64,000 nucleotides of DNA, taken from Prostheceraeus crozeri (lineage: Eukaryota > Platyhelminthes > Polycladida > Euryleptidae). Location: the NCBI GenBank assembly GCA_907163375.1, contig CAJQUW010004583.1, positions 115,582 to 179,581 on the forward strand, given 5' to 3'. Positions 22,440 through 34,355 of this stretch are shown in pieces (within the stretch, counting starts at the first letter, position 1; every line of letters starts with the position of its first letter). The translations under genes were made by a program, and so were the position numbers. The notes under the pieces are model-generated. The model made no database searches. It was not told where the DNA came from and worked only from the letters and a program-made list of their open reading frames with translations.

Positions 22440-23730
22440 ATGTTTCTTTCATTATCAAATTAACGCTTATCATAATTGAACTCCAAACTCTTGGCAACTC
22501 ATTGCGTTGATGGATTGAAGTGCATGTATTGTTTATAATAAAAGGACGCAAATGATTTTTACACAACAAAAAATGCTATTATATGTGTAATAATGAAGTA
22601 TATTGCAAAAGGAACATATCCATCGATGGACCTAGCGTTCACACTATTATTTAATGATGATTATACATTCTTGTTTGTGCGCTTTATGTGAGTCGTCAAA
22701 TAATTTAATGAACCGCTAATGGATGGATGTCATTACTTTAGCTTCATTTAATGACAACAACATAATTATATAATTATTTTGATCAATTGTATTATCAATT
22801 GTTTTATAAGCGATAATTGTGTGAAGTAGTGAATAATAGATTATTAATGAACATTAAATTGATTGATAAAAAATGCATAATTGATTAGTTATCATACAAT
22901 TATAATAATTGTTTATGAAACCCCATACTGATACAATCATTTATCTGTGGCAGCCGCAAACAATTATCATAGATCAATGTAAGCATCATCGATCTAAATC
23001 AGTATCTTTATTTATTTTCTCTGATTCATGGTCATAGTGCAAAGTATAATCATGAAAACTACTTATAAATCACAGCCATAGATAGAATTTTCAGATGTAT
23101 GTAATTCGACGAATTGACAGACAAAATCCGTTGATCAAAGTGAACACCCTTCATGTGAAATATACCAATGCTCTGTTAGAAGTAATATAGTTGTATCACA
23201 TGTCTAATTGGAATTACTGTAGTTCATCGATCATCTTAAAAATCAATTCATTGTATAAATTTTAGAGATATCTCACTTCTCTACTACACCATTATACTTT
23301 ATTTCCATGTTAAACGAAATGAAAGAAAAAGCAAACAGTCTATTCAAAATTTCAATAATAAGTGCTAGTGTAGGGCTTTGAATATAATCTCATACTGATT
23401 GTGATTTTTATAAACAAGTGTTTGTTTGCGTATAACCTTATATTTCGCACGAAAAAAGATCACACGCGCTTGGAAGAGAACACTTGTCGTCGTTCATCTG
23501 TCCTGGAAGTTCAGTCGTAACTGCTTCCAGGAACCACACAGCGAATGGGCTTCTGGAACCGCTGATGGGGCTACCCTATACCGCAATGTACCACCGACCT
23601 TGAGTGTGAAAACACCAATTTCATCATTTCATAATGAATTTTACTTACCGTGAATTCAAGTCAAAGTGCAGAAAATCCGTTGAGCGTTTAACAAAATCTG
23701 TTACGTGCACGAGACAATAGAAGTCAACCA
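22440..23730. other. AT-rich non-coding stretch
   Basis: Very AT-rich with many short ATTAATTGATAAT-like words, especially 22740-22930. No gene or element boundary is recognised; a 75-residue open frame at 23426-23653 shows no protein-like features. Confidence 0.45.
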
Positions 23731-23740
23731 TGGTCTATCC

Positions 23741-24436
23741 CAGTGGTTCTCAACCGGGGGCCCATGGCCCCCTTAGTGAGTCACGAGACCATTGGCTGGG
23801 GGCCACAAGAAGGGGCCATACAGTTGTTGTGTTTATTAGCATGGATAATTGCCAGGTTAGGCTTCTTCCCGTCAGAGAATCGCATGGGACACTAATATAA
23901 ATGGAATAAGGATGTTGCTTGAGCATCATTGGGCAAAAAAACAATTAGAAACTTTTGCTTTGCAAGGCATTTATCTGCTTCGAGTACATAACCGAGCATC
24001 GAAAATTCGTGCTAATAAGGCAAGAAAAGATGTCACACTGAATCTCTGGTCGATGTTTTTTTTACTGTGTATTTGATTTATTATGCTTGATTCATCATAT
24101 TGTTGGTTATTTTTAATTGAGCACAACTATTACATTTTACTATTTATCTACTACAAATCAATTGCTGTAATCAATAATGAAGCCAGAAACAAATCAAACT
24201 CGTACTTGATTACTTGCTTCAACTCCAACTTGTTCAGAATATCGGTACTCTGTACTTAATTTATAACGGCACAATTTAAGTAAACTTATGTAATCGTAAG
24301 GGTTGATGAAACTTGGAGAAAGTAGCAACAAAGAAGTTGAATGGGAAATGAATTGCTATCAGACATTAGCAGAGGGCCACTGAAAGTCGAATGGCTGGGA
24401 AGGGGGCCACAGACCATGCAAGTTTGATAACCACTT
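23741..24436. mobile_element. hAT-type MITE with perfect 8-bp target duplication
   Basis: The ends read CAGTGGTTCTCAACCGGGGG and, at the right, AGTTTGATAACCACTTG, the imperfect inverse. They are the CAGNGGTTCTCAA type common in hAT elements. GTCTATCC is duplicated exactly at 23733-23740 and 24437-24444, as hAT transposases generate. Near each end a GGGGGCCAC run is repeated in inverse sense. No transposase is encoded; a 64-residue minus-strand frame covers the left end. Confidence 0.85.
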
Positions 24437-24744
24437 GTCTATCCTTTGATGCATAAGTTTACCACCGACAGATAAGATACCTTCGAGAGCGAATCGAATA
24501 GGTAGCACATGTTGTAAGCATTCCAACTAGTAGACCACTACACATGTGAGTAGACGGTCCATGGGTCGCACGGATTTGAAAGCACTTTGTCGACTTGTTT
24601 GCGTCAGAACTCGTAGAGTTGATGAGCAGAACATCTGTTAATTCAAGTGGGAATCGTTTCATCTCCCGACTTTGTACTTATTTAATAGATAATAAAGAAT
24701 TAGATTGCAAATTATCATTAAGATGAATATTTTAACAGCTCAAA

Positions 24745-24830
24745 TTTGAGGGGGAGCCAAATACACATGTGGCCCCGGCAAATTTTTCTAGGGGCGGCCT
24801 GGCCTCCCCTGCCCCCCCCACTTCCGCGGT
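24745..24830. repeat. Solitary hAT-like end
   Basis: A stretch with GAGGGGGAGCC, GTGGCCCCGGCAAATTTTTC and GCCCCCCCCACTTCCGCGG has the composition and word order of the G-rich termini of hAT-like repeats. I found no matching opposite end nearby, so it may be a truncated copy. Confidence 0.4.
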
Positions 24831-24839
24831 CCGTGTATA

Positions 24840-25940
24840 TGCTAATAGCACAGGAATGCTCAACAACATAGATTTATCAAATATTCATACATAATAAGAA
24901 TTATTAAAATACATTCTATTTTACAAACGAGTTAATGCAAGAGTTCCTGAAGAAAATTTCTTAGAGAACCTGAGCAGCAGATCCTTCAAGAATTTATAAC
25001 TCAAACAATCCTTAAGGAAAATCCTTCAAGAAAATCAAGGCTCAACCAATCCATTAGGAAAATCCTTCAAGAAATTTTATTCTTGCCGAACCAATATTTT
25101 TTGTAAAGGAACTTAAAAATCCTGACGAAAATAATCAGTCGGGAATATTTTTTATGAAGCAAAGTTGGCGATGGCGTTTGTTAGAATGGCGTAAGAGCTG
25201 GCAGGATGTCAATAAAGTCATCTGACAGTCTATTCGGCCCTCCAGACGTGATGACCAAGAACAGACATAAAATGAAACATGTGTCATTGCAGTCAAATCA
25301 ACCTAGACAAACAAACACAAAACAATAGTATCAATTCATGTCAACAAAACATTTCAACTCTTTGAGGAAAGCTCATTCCTCCTTGGTCTCAACAATCAAT
25401 TGAAACAAACAGCAAGCACTCCATTCAAGTATTGCACAAACTTTAAGTTTTAATTAAACAAAAGTCAATGCATCAAAATAATAATAACTTATTTTAATTC
25501 ACCAACAAAAGTCACAAAAATTTCACATAACATAACGAACACAACAGCTAATCATGACAACAGACCGAAATTTTTTTTTCAAATTATTAAAACTGACAAA
25601 TAATAAGCTCGGACATCTTCCTAAATTCGCGCGCGAGCTTCTTATTATTTTTAATTTGCAAACCCAATATCAGTAAAACTACTATTCTCAAGTTATACTT
25701 TCAGTCGTCCTGCAAGTTACGGAACGTCAAACATCGGAAAGACTCATTTGCTAATGCACATGTAGATCCATGTACATATACTTCCGAGTTTGGCACGCTT
25801 AATAACGTAATGATCAAGCATTCATCTAATATCCAAAATAAGTCTTGTCATCTATATCATAATGATTGCACTTTTAAGGTAAACAGTATGCAGACAGGCT
25901 GCGCATTTTTTTCTGTTTGAGAAATTGTCCTGATGCAGCC
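24840..25940. other. AT-rich non-coding stretch
   Basis: Contains a locally repeated phrase (AATCCTTCAAGAAA, AATCCTTAAGGAAAATCC at about 24979-25075), suggesting a small decayed tandem duplication. Nothing else is recognised. Confidence 0.4.
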
Positions 25941-25948
25941 TTTCCAGG

Positions 25949-26351
25949 AAGATGGATAGAACGACGTCGAGTCACTGAGTGGCCCCTCGTTCTCCAGATC
26001 TAGCGCACATGGATTTCGCTATCTGGGGGATTATCAAACAATCTTGTAGAAACAGAAATGTTGATGACTTCAGGTAATTCATTCGAGCTGCATTACAGAC
26101 TTAAATTCCCAGAACCAACTGTGTAAAGAAATGTATCGCAGCGTTGTCTCAAGTCGTGAGGAATGCAATGATACGGGCAGTCTGCGATTCGAACACATAA
26201 TCAATAAATTACTCGCTTTTGGTCATTCTGAGACTCCTTATATCACATTTGATTGTTAAATATCAATATTTTAAAAAACACCTGGATTGATCATTTGTTT
26301 TTTCGTAATGCCGTGTCTCAGCGACTGACTATTGACATTATTGCCACCCTG
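25949..26351 (+). pseudogene. mariner-family transposase C-terminal remnant
   Basis: After one frame change the plus strand reads RWIERRRVTEWP then PRSPDLAHMDFAIWGIIKQ, the region around the third catalytic Asp of mariner-type transposases. Further on is MYRSVVSSREECNDTG-SLRFEH, matching the usual C-terminal end. The sequence TATTGCCACCCTG next to TA at 26352 is plausible as the element's right end. The left part is missing. Confidence 0.65.
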
Positions 26352-26873
26352 TACAATATAGCATACATAAATTCAATGAACAGAATACAGTTAATACAAA
26401 AAATTCCTTAGCCATATGTTGCAATGCTTTCGAGCATACATGTACTTAATAGCTATCTGCAGATCAGGCTTGTGACAGAGATCAATGATGAATATTCATT
26501 ACATTTTCAACAAATTTCAAAAAATGTATTTTCTAACGGGTTGGCTATAAGTCAAAGTTTTCATTTGAAGTAAGTATTCAAGCAAGAAAATAGGTAAAGA
26601 TAACTATTATTGCAACGTCAAACAATGAAATTGCATTTAAAAGTACGTCATTATTATCGAGAGGTCACACGTTATGCGCTGCAATGAATCATTTATGCAG
26701 AATACTAAGTTTATATTTATTTCAACAATTTTTATGATTTCAGTATTAGCATGTGGTATCCATATCAACACTCATAACAGATGCGATTCAAAAGCCTAAG
26801 TAATTTTGGAATAATACTGGAGAAACACACACTTCGCATCTCAAGTTACCTAAGTTACTTAAATGGTTCCCAG

Positions 26874-27725
26874 CATAGAGTAGGGATATATAGATAGTGT
26901 CGACTCAAAAAAGTATCTGTATACAGTGAAAATTTTTATATCAAACGATTCAGTTTTTTTGCGGAGATTGCGTTCCCGTGGTTCAAAAATTATTTGAGCA
27001 CTTTTGAAAAAAAGTCAAAATTTGCCAATTTATATACTACCGAGATGACTCTCCTATATAAATAGCATGAAACAAGTTGGATATCAAAAGGAATGAATAT
27101 TTGATAATAAACATCCTAACTAAGCGGAAATCAAGCTGATTATCAAGGGAATTTCATGAATTGTATTATAATGGAAGTCTTCATGAAAAAGTCACGATAT
27201 TATTCGTGCTTTCTTGGCTGAAATTTCAAGTTTTGGATTCAATTTTCATCGGCATGATTTTATAATTCACTAAATTTGTGCTTTCATTTCATGAATCTGA
27301 GACCATTTACATCTTTCAAAGTTAAATGAAATCATTGTCTGTCTTTGATTATGTGATTCTGCTCTACCAGTGGCACGTTGCCTGTGATATGATCACGCTT
27401 AAGAAAATGCTCTTGAGGTTCAGCATGAAAGTAACAGGAACCCATCGAATTGCTAATTCAGCAAACATTAAATCTCCACGGCTGTCATGAGAATCTGTGA
27501 AATACCATCATTCCTTCTGCATTACAATCATGATCACTTAATTCCGTGTAATTTCTGCAAGACTGCAAAAATTTGCACATCTCATATTTGGTGACAATAC
27601 GACCCAAAGTTACTTTGGTACCACCTGTATCTCCCATGAGTTCATTCAATAAAATCGAAAGTGTATACACATTATGGATTTAATAAATGCGGAGTTACCA
27701 CTATACCTAATATACCTACTCTATG
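26874..27725. mobile_element. MITE family A, copy 1 (8-bp target duplication)
   Basis: The copy begins CATAGAGTAGGGATATATAG and ends, inverted, CATAGAGTAGGTATATTAGG, so it has short terminal inverted repeats. GTTCCCAG is duplicated exactly at 26866-26873 and 27726-27733. The second copy at 31713-32546 lies in the opposite orientation and matches end to end with scattered differences. An 8-bp duplication suggests a hAT-type mobiliser. No transposase frame is present. Confidence 0.9.
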
Positions 27726-27733
27726 GTTCCCAG

Positions 27734-30020
27734 GCTTATTTCCTTGGATATCCAGGGTGAATGTGTTGAATATAAACTAAGCTCGAATGCCTAAACAGTA
27801 AAAATAGCTTGTAATGAAGCTCTGAATGATCAATTCCACATTACAGCTTTGTATGAAGTTAAGAAACTTTAAGGAGGAGAAGAAGAAAAGAATATCTTGC
27901 CATTCAAAATACTTGAATCTTTAGTCATCAGCGGCCAAAATTAGGCTTAACCACATTTAGATGGCAATGTCATCGTATGCAAAATTTCATATTTCTGCAT
28001 ACGATAACATTGCAGAAATGAATGATGAAGGAGGTATGACTTATTTGGTATCAGAATCTTGTGCTCAGATTAGGTAATGAAAGACATCTGTCAATTTTTA
28101 TCGGTTGATGTCAGTTGATACTTCTTGTAATGTAATGCATTTCAGCATTCCATTTAGTTGCAAATAGTCTGACATATATCTGAATAACATTTTCATCATT
28201 TCTTCCTTTGATAAAACAACAATTTCAAAAATAAAAATGCATAGAGCTTGTTGTGCAAATCGGACAATTTGATTAACGCATGTTATCGGAATTTTCGTGT
28301 GGATATGATTTTGAAAAAATATTAAGTAAATTTCTTCATTGCGTGTTTCAATACATCTACCGCCGCAATGATACAAAGGATTGATCAAAACAATTTTCTG
28401 CATATCTGAATATGTCTCATTTAATATCCGATGCGTCATTCCACGAAGAGATCATGTTTGTCTCTTCGAGTTACGCTTGAAATGTCATATAATGTCAAAG
28501 ATCCTCCATAACAATCTCATTACGATTTATGATGTTTCAAGTTATGTTGTATTACGCTAGCAATATTTGCATATTCTTTACGCTTCATCTACGGAGAAAA
28601 TGAAGTCTCAAGACTCTGCATTAAAGAGACCGAAAACAATTTTTTGAAATTGATATCGAGCAGCTTCAGATTATTTCGATGTAACATCAAAACAGTGAGA
28701 TGATTTTGCAAATTTTGTTGGACAATTGCTATATCAGCAATTATTTTCATTCTACTTGAATATATTATGCATAAAGTCCGAGAGTAGCAATGAGATGAAA
28801 GCAATTCTTGCCATAAAGACAATCCTTCCAACACAATGTTCATATTCTACATTTAATAGGCCAATTAATTTTTCAATTATTTTTCTCGACCACACGAAAA
28901 TCCGGAAAAATGATTTCACGAGAAAATATAAATTTAATAGCAATTCTTAATTATTTGTTAATCAGAGTCAATTATTCAATTTATCAGTAAGTAATGATTA
29001 CGGTGAAGACATTAAGAAGATAATATAATACAAGTCTATAAAGCATCTAATAAAATAATTTGTAATTCAAATTTTTTGATTTATTATTATTTATCACAAA
29101 CGCATGCAGCTCGGACAGCACTGCTCGCGAGCGCTGTGAAACGGTGCTCATGACTCTGCACTATCGTTGAAGCTTATAACACACAGTGATGAGACCTGTG
29201 GAATATCAGATATATATGTATGTTGTAGAATCATAAGAAGCCTCAAGCGGTGGTTAGTTAGCATTAATTCGATTCTCTAGACCTTGTCAATACAATCATT
29301 CTTCATTTTCTCAACCCATACGTGTTCGAATTTCAAATCAACAATTGGCCAGATTGGATTTCAAGTGACAATTTAGATGTGCTGTCAGCGACAATTCAAC
29401 TCACATCCAGAACGAAGAATTTGATTTTAGAAAACCAATATGTCTTACAACGGGCAATGCCAGTTCATCTACTCAAATAGTTGATGAAGCCACATACATG
29501 TCAAAAATCTATAAGCCATGGGATTTTGGTACGTACAAGAACTTGGACCGACGGGATAGTGGGTCCCCAATTGTCCGAGAAATTTTCAATGTCAATCCGA
29601 ACATCAATGCATGAAATAGATTACTTGGGTGTATTTTGACATTTTGAGTACTTTAACCCTCAAATACATGGAGTTACTGCACTAAATCGGTAGGCTACTC
29701 GGGGACCCATTTGCAGACATGATCAATCAACTTGCTTTAAATGCATAAAATTGTATAGCATTTGTATAATAATATAATATCGTGTATTCTTGACATATTC
29801 TCATAAAAACCCAATGATATCGCTATAATAGTAAGCCAACACGTTAATTAACATTTGAGTTTAAGAAATAAAGGATTTGATCAGCCCGTTTCGCATCATT
29901 TTTCAAAATAACATCGACCTGTAAGAAGATGTCAGTACATCTGAAAAAGCAAAATCACGTTGTACATTTAAGAGAACCGTTTTATCTATTCTATTCAGTT
30001 CATACCTAATCAGAAATGCG
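27734..30020. other. AT-rich stretch with no supported gene
   Basis: Includes a 113-residue minus frame (28098-28439) and an 84-residue minus frame (28589-28843) that show no domain, signal peptide or splice context. A small hairpin (27965-28012, arms GCAATGTCATCGTATGC and GCATACGATAACATTGC) is visible. Otherwise it is featureless. Confidence 0.45.
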
Positions 30021-30024
30021 TTAT

Positions 30025-30905
30025 TCATAGAATGGATTAATCAATCATTGAATCAATTAACTTTTTGAGGTTAATCATAATCATAATCACGTCACTGAAA
30101 TTTAGTTCAATTATTAATCTCAATCATAATCAAGATTTTGAAAATTTAATCAATCATTAATCATAATCAAAATCACGCAAATTTTATCAGCAAATTTGAT
30201 CAAATTTAATTTTAGTCATCCGAACATCAGTTGAGATCAGAACTTGGCCGCTGATGGCAAAGTGACAGCTAGACTATAGTACTTACGTATACGTAAGGAC
30301 GGAAAATACACAGTGTCGTCGAGAGTGCCAGTTGTTGATGCACAGTCATGAACATGCGTTCACGCCTCGTCATGGAATATTTGATGTTTTCTGTTTCTCT
30401 GACGCATATTGATGTTTTCTTTTTACGTGCACCTTAGATAATCAAAACATACTCAATTGACCACTGGATTCAATATCTTCGTCAATTTGTACGCTGTGAT
30501 ATCGCCGAACAAAATTGAATAATTAAAGTAATATTAATTCAGTAAGCTTGTTAATTGAACAAGGAGATGAGTTTAAATAAAAACTGCTATCACTTTACAA
30601 TATTAAACATTTTTATCACGATTCAAATTGTTACTTAACCGCATTAAAATTAACTTTGACTCGACAGTGTTTGAAAGCCGTAACAAGGATCATATTCAAC
30701 CTATCCTGCGTTCATGATAAAGCGTCTGACCACATCAATCATAGTCGCAATTTTGAACACCTTAATCAATCATAATCAAACATATAGCCGCCTTAATCAT
30801 AATCACATTCTTCAACACTTCAATCAATCATGATCATGATCAAATTTTTGAGCACTTTAATCATAATCTCAATCATAATTAACATTTTTTTATATTGGCT
30901 AATCG
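30025..30905. repeat. Region rich in AATCATAATCA / AATCAATCA words at both ends
   Basis: Two clusters, 30030-30200 and 30720-30900, are built from words such as TTAATCATAATCA, AATCAATCATTAATC and TTTTGAGCACTTTAATC. They flank a more normal interior, and the right cluster ends near GGCTAATCGTTCCAGCTCTAGC. This symmetry is suggestive of subterminal repeats of a DNA element with GAGCTGGAAC-type ends, but the left terminus is not clear. Confidence 0.4.
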
Positions 30906-31712
30906 TTCCAGCTCTAGCTATTCATACAGTCTGCCTTTCAGGTAATTACTTCTTTCCAGAATGAGTGCTCAGCGCACACGATTCTTTTGCGTTGATTACA
31001 AGTTCTTTGGGCCGCTCTGTCTTTTGCACATTTATGACATCTCGTCCTGGACGATTTCTGGGAGGTTTTAGGTGCGTCATCCTTATAGAGTTCGTCCTCA
31101 TCGACACATCACCATTGCATTTTGAATTGACTACCTATCAAAGTCTGCGTCCTATGTTCCATATATGGTCCAACCATACTTATTCCAAGGCTAGAAAGAA
31201 ATTCCTGTCTTCTGTTTAAGTTTGAAGTGTTCCATAGTGGATTAGAACAGATGAAAATAATGAAGGCGTTGATGCTCATCAGAATGAGTAAGTTGAAAAA
31301 ATATGCCTGGGCCATCGTCTTGTATTTCGCTACACACTGCATGCATAACATAGATGATCGACAGTAGGTCTATCTATACTGCCCCTTTGGTTTGATTGTA
31401 AAACAGAATGACATCAGGTTTACCCGTATTTTCATCCACGTTGTTATCATGATGCATTGTTGACATCAGAATAATCTCTTATTTCTTTTAACGTTTTTTT
31501 CTTTCTAATCAAGTAAGTACGCTGATGATTTTTTGTACCTGCATTTTGTCCGTGATTATCAAGATGATTAATTCACAAAGTGCCATCTTGTTTACCATCT
31601 TGTTTCTTGGACATCAAATGTTTTTCTGCCAATAAATGCCAGCAAATGCTTTTCGCTAGATATTGTCACTAAAAAGAATTTGTCTCTTTCTCCAGAATTT
31701 GTTGACCATAAC

Positions 31713-32546
31713 CATAGAGTAGGTATACTAGGTAGAGTGGTAACTCCGCATTTATTAAATCCCCAATGTGTATACACTTTCGATTTTATTAAATGAACTC
31801 AAGGGAGATGCAGGTGGTATTGTCACCAAATATGAGATGTGCAAATTTTTGCAGTCTTGCAGAAATTACAGCGGAATTAAGTGATCATGATTGTAATGCA
31901 GAAGGAATGATGGCATTTCGCAGATTCTCATGACAGCCTTGAAGATTTAATTTTTGTTGAATGAGAAATTCGATGGGTTCCTGTTACTTTCATGCTGAAC
32001 CTCAAGAGCATTTTCTTAAGCGTGATCATATCATAGGCAACCTGCCAATGGCAGAGCAGAATCACATAATCAAAGACAGTGATTTCAATTAACTTTGAAA
32101 GATGTAAATGGTCTCAGATTCATGAAATGAAAGCACAAATTAAGTGAATTATAAAATCATGCCGATGAAAATTGAATTCAAAACTTGAAATTTCAGCCAA
32201 GAAAGCACGAATAAGATCGTGACCTTTCATGAAGACTTCCATTATAATACGGTCCATGAAATTTCCTTGATAATCAGCTTGATTTCCGCTTAGTTAGGAT
32301 GTTTATTATCAAATATTCATTCCTTTTGATATCCAACTTGTTTCATACTACTTATATAGGAGAGTCATCTCGGTAGTATATAAATTGGCAAATTTTGACT
32401 TTTTTCAAAAGTGCTCAAATAATTTTTGAACCACGGGAACGCAATCTCCGCAAAAAAACTGAATCGTTTGATATAAAAATTTTCACTGTATACAGATAAA
32501 TATACTTTTTTGAGTCGACACTCTACATATATATCCCTACTCTATG
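31713..32546. mobile_element. MITE family A, copy 2, inside a LINE
   Basis: Same family as 26874-27725, in opposite orientation. Its ends are CATAGAGTAGGTATACTAGG and the inverse of CCCTACTCTATG. ACCATAAC is duplicated exactly at 31705-31712 and 32547-32554. It splits a LINE reverse transcriptase between EFVDHN and RYLHQV, so the empty site can be inferred directly from the host reading frame. Confidence 0.92.
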
Positions 32547-32806
32547 ACCATAACCGTTATCTACACCAGGTTACGTCCTTCTCATATTTAGGAGTTATCT
32601 TCTCCTCAGATATGAAATGGAATGCGCATTTCTCCTCTATTGTGAAAAAGGCGTCTCGTCGTATTTTTATCATCCCAAAACCTTAGAAGAGGTGGTTGTG
32701 ATCCCAAAATCATGTATAATTGCTTTGTAGCATTCATCCGCTCATCCATCTCCTTTTGAAAAGATGAAAATAACTCGTGTTCTTCAATTGTGTTCTGTAT
32801 TGTTCG

Positions 32807-33624
32807 CAGAGCTGGAACAGGGCCGCTTTTTTCGCCCCGGGACCGTATTCCTTCACTCCGGACCAGGCTCCATCCTCAATGAAAACTGTACCATTCTCAA
32901 TGGAAATGTCAACTGTGATAGGTGAGAGGAACCGCCTTAAGAATCATTCTAAAAATCCAATTGGTGATTTCGTGATCCTATGCTGTATGGCCTATGCACC
33001 ATCTGCACGTAAATTGATAACTGTTGAGCAGCAAGGCGATTTTTAAAATTTTTAATTCATGGTAAATTTTGATTTGTTTTAAATATTGTACATGCATAAT
33101 GCACTTCTCTATCCCAAATCAGTTGAATCTTATTTGATGTGCCCATAGCTGCCATTGTTGTAAGTTATATACAAATTTATTAAAGCGGGGAAAACGAAAG
33201 CATTGAAGACATATAGCCTATTTGAAAAAATGAAACCATTAAGTCAGAAGTTGAACCAAAGCTTTAATCGACTCTTTTGACCAAGATTCCAGAGAAATGT
33301 TACTTGCTAATCGGTTCTTTCTTGTTTCATGTCGAGAAAGCATATGACTATTCCGTCGTATGCCGACATTTATTTCATCTTATTGCTTAAGAACCATGTT
33401 GATAAATGTTGATAATCATTAATCAATCATATGAATTGATTCAAAGAATATAAATTATCAAATGAGGAAGACGTTTCTAATTTCATACATAATCAATCTT
33501 GGCCCGGGTACTAGAAATTCCAGGCCCGGCCCCGGCACGGGAGCTTAGAATTCTTCAGGCCTCGAAACGGCCCGTGGTCGTGTCGGCCCGGCCCGCCAAA
33601 AGCCCAGACCCTCTTCCAGCTCTG
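32807..33624. mobile_element. MITE family B with CAGAGCTGGAA ends, inside the same LINE
   Basis: The left end is CAGAGCTGGAACAGGGCCGC. The right end, inverted, is CAGAGCTGGAAGAGGGTCTGG, followed inward by GGGCCGGGCCGACACG-type GC-rich sequence. The flanks are ATTGTTCG (32799-32806) and ATTGTTTG (33625-33632), an 8-bp target duplication with one difference. The layout is that of a hAT-type MITE. An 89-residue frame (32777-33046) across its left end is incidental. Confidence 0.85.
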
Positions 33625-33899
33625 ATTGTTTGACAATATAACTGATAATAAAAATGAAACTTCAGCATCAAATGATTCTGAGAAGCTCCACAACGTTTGT
33701 TCAATTGTTCCCATTTCCAAATTTTCAAGAAAGCAGCATAAATGTTATACTAAAGTATTATATTAACTTTATAGACGAAAATCAATATCAGGCTGAATTG
33801 TCAGTTCGCTTCGGTGTTATAAGAGAGCGCCGCCTCAGAGATATCGCTTAGTCAGCTTTTTTATCTTCTCTCTACTCTACGACAAGATTGGTTGAATTT

Positions 33900-34110
33900 A
33901 TTTTATCAAACATTTCGGATCCATGCCAATCACCGTCTCTTGAGGGGAAGGAAGCTTTGAAAGCTTGGTCAAAACTTAGTGCGGCAGATCTGAGACTTCC
34001 TGAGAAGAATCAATACGGACAACAGCAGGCTTGCGACGACATCTTGTAGCAAGATCAATTTGAGACTCTTCTGGCAGATGCTAATCAGCTTGATCGAGCT
34101 CGCTTGCTAA
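33900..34110 (+). pseudogene. Possible retroelement C-terminal coding fragment
   Basis: One plus frame reads SLEGKEALKAWSKLSAADLR, then PEKNQYGQQQACDDIL, a stop, and QDQFETLLADANQLDRARLL. The phrase resembles a segment found downstream of RT in some invertebrate retroelements (recalled pattern, not checked). It directly follows the LINE remnant and may belong to it or to another element. No further domain is visible. Confidence 0.3.
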
Positions 34111-34114
34111 TAAA

Positions 34115-34355
34115 CTATTTATCAGAATGCCATGAAATTGAAGTGAGTCAGATGATTCAGTATTTGATGTGTGAGAGCCTCTACAAAATGAGTAAATTTC
34201 ATGTTTTGACTTAATTTTGGCGATTTTACTCATTTTGTAGAGGCTCTCAAACATCAAATACTGAATCATGTGACTCACCTCAACTTTTACATCGAAGTTG
34301 ATGCTTTGAACTCAATCATGTTTCAAATTTCATGGTATTCTGATAGACAGTTTCT
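34115..34355. repeat. Long inverted repeat (hairpin arms of 50 to 80 bp)
   Basis: The core arms at 34143-34194 (GTGAGTCAGATGATTCAGTA...AAAATGAGTAAA) and 34226-34279 (TTTACTCATTTTGTAGAGG...GTGACTCAC) pair almost perfectly around a loop of about 30 bases. Pairing continues outward: ATCAGAATGCCATGAAATT on the left matches AATTTCATGGTATTCTGAT on the right, with about 45 extra bases in the right arm. It could be a foldback element or an inverted duplication that gives a hairpin transcript. Confidence 0.8.

Larger units (their letters stand above)
31505..33850 (+). pseudogene. LINE reverse transcriptase remnant interrupted by two MITEs
   Basis: From 31534 the plus strand reads KYADDFLYLHFVRDYQDD (the YADD catalytic box), one in-frame stop, then INASKCFSLDIVTKKNLSLS and PEFVDHN up to 31712. 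After the MITE at 31713-32546 and one copy of its target duplication, the same frame resumes at 32555 with RYLHQVTSFSYLGVIFSSDM, typical RT thumb sequence, then WNAHFSSIVKKASRRIFII. A frame change leads to LRRGGCDPKIMYNCFVAFIRS. The host frame around the second MITE (32807-33624) is also open across the junction (LQLCSVLFDNIT). This is a non-LTR retrotransposon, perhaps CR1-like; only the second half of the RT is preserved. Confidence 0.85.

Noticed and set aside
22434-24830. GTGTATAT at 22434 and at 24832 as a target duplication for one large hAT element
   Set aside because: The left side has no inverted end matching the G-rich right end, so the match is most likely chance.
28098-28843. Two minus-strand frames of 113 and 84 codons
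   Set aside because: AT-rich chance frames: no domain, no signal peptide, no splice context, and overlapping open frames on the other strand.
31109-31351. Minus-strand frame with a hydrophobic stretch resembling a GPCR transmembrane helix
   Set aside because: Only one helix-like segment, no conserved receptor motifs and no further exons on either side.
26874-32546. Large inverted segmental duplication
   Set aside because: Each arm has its own distinct 8-bp target duplication and inverted ends, so these are two independent MITE insertions.
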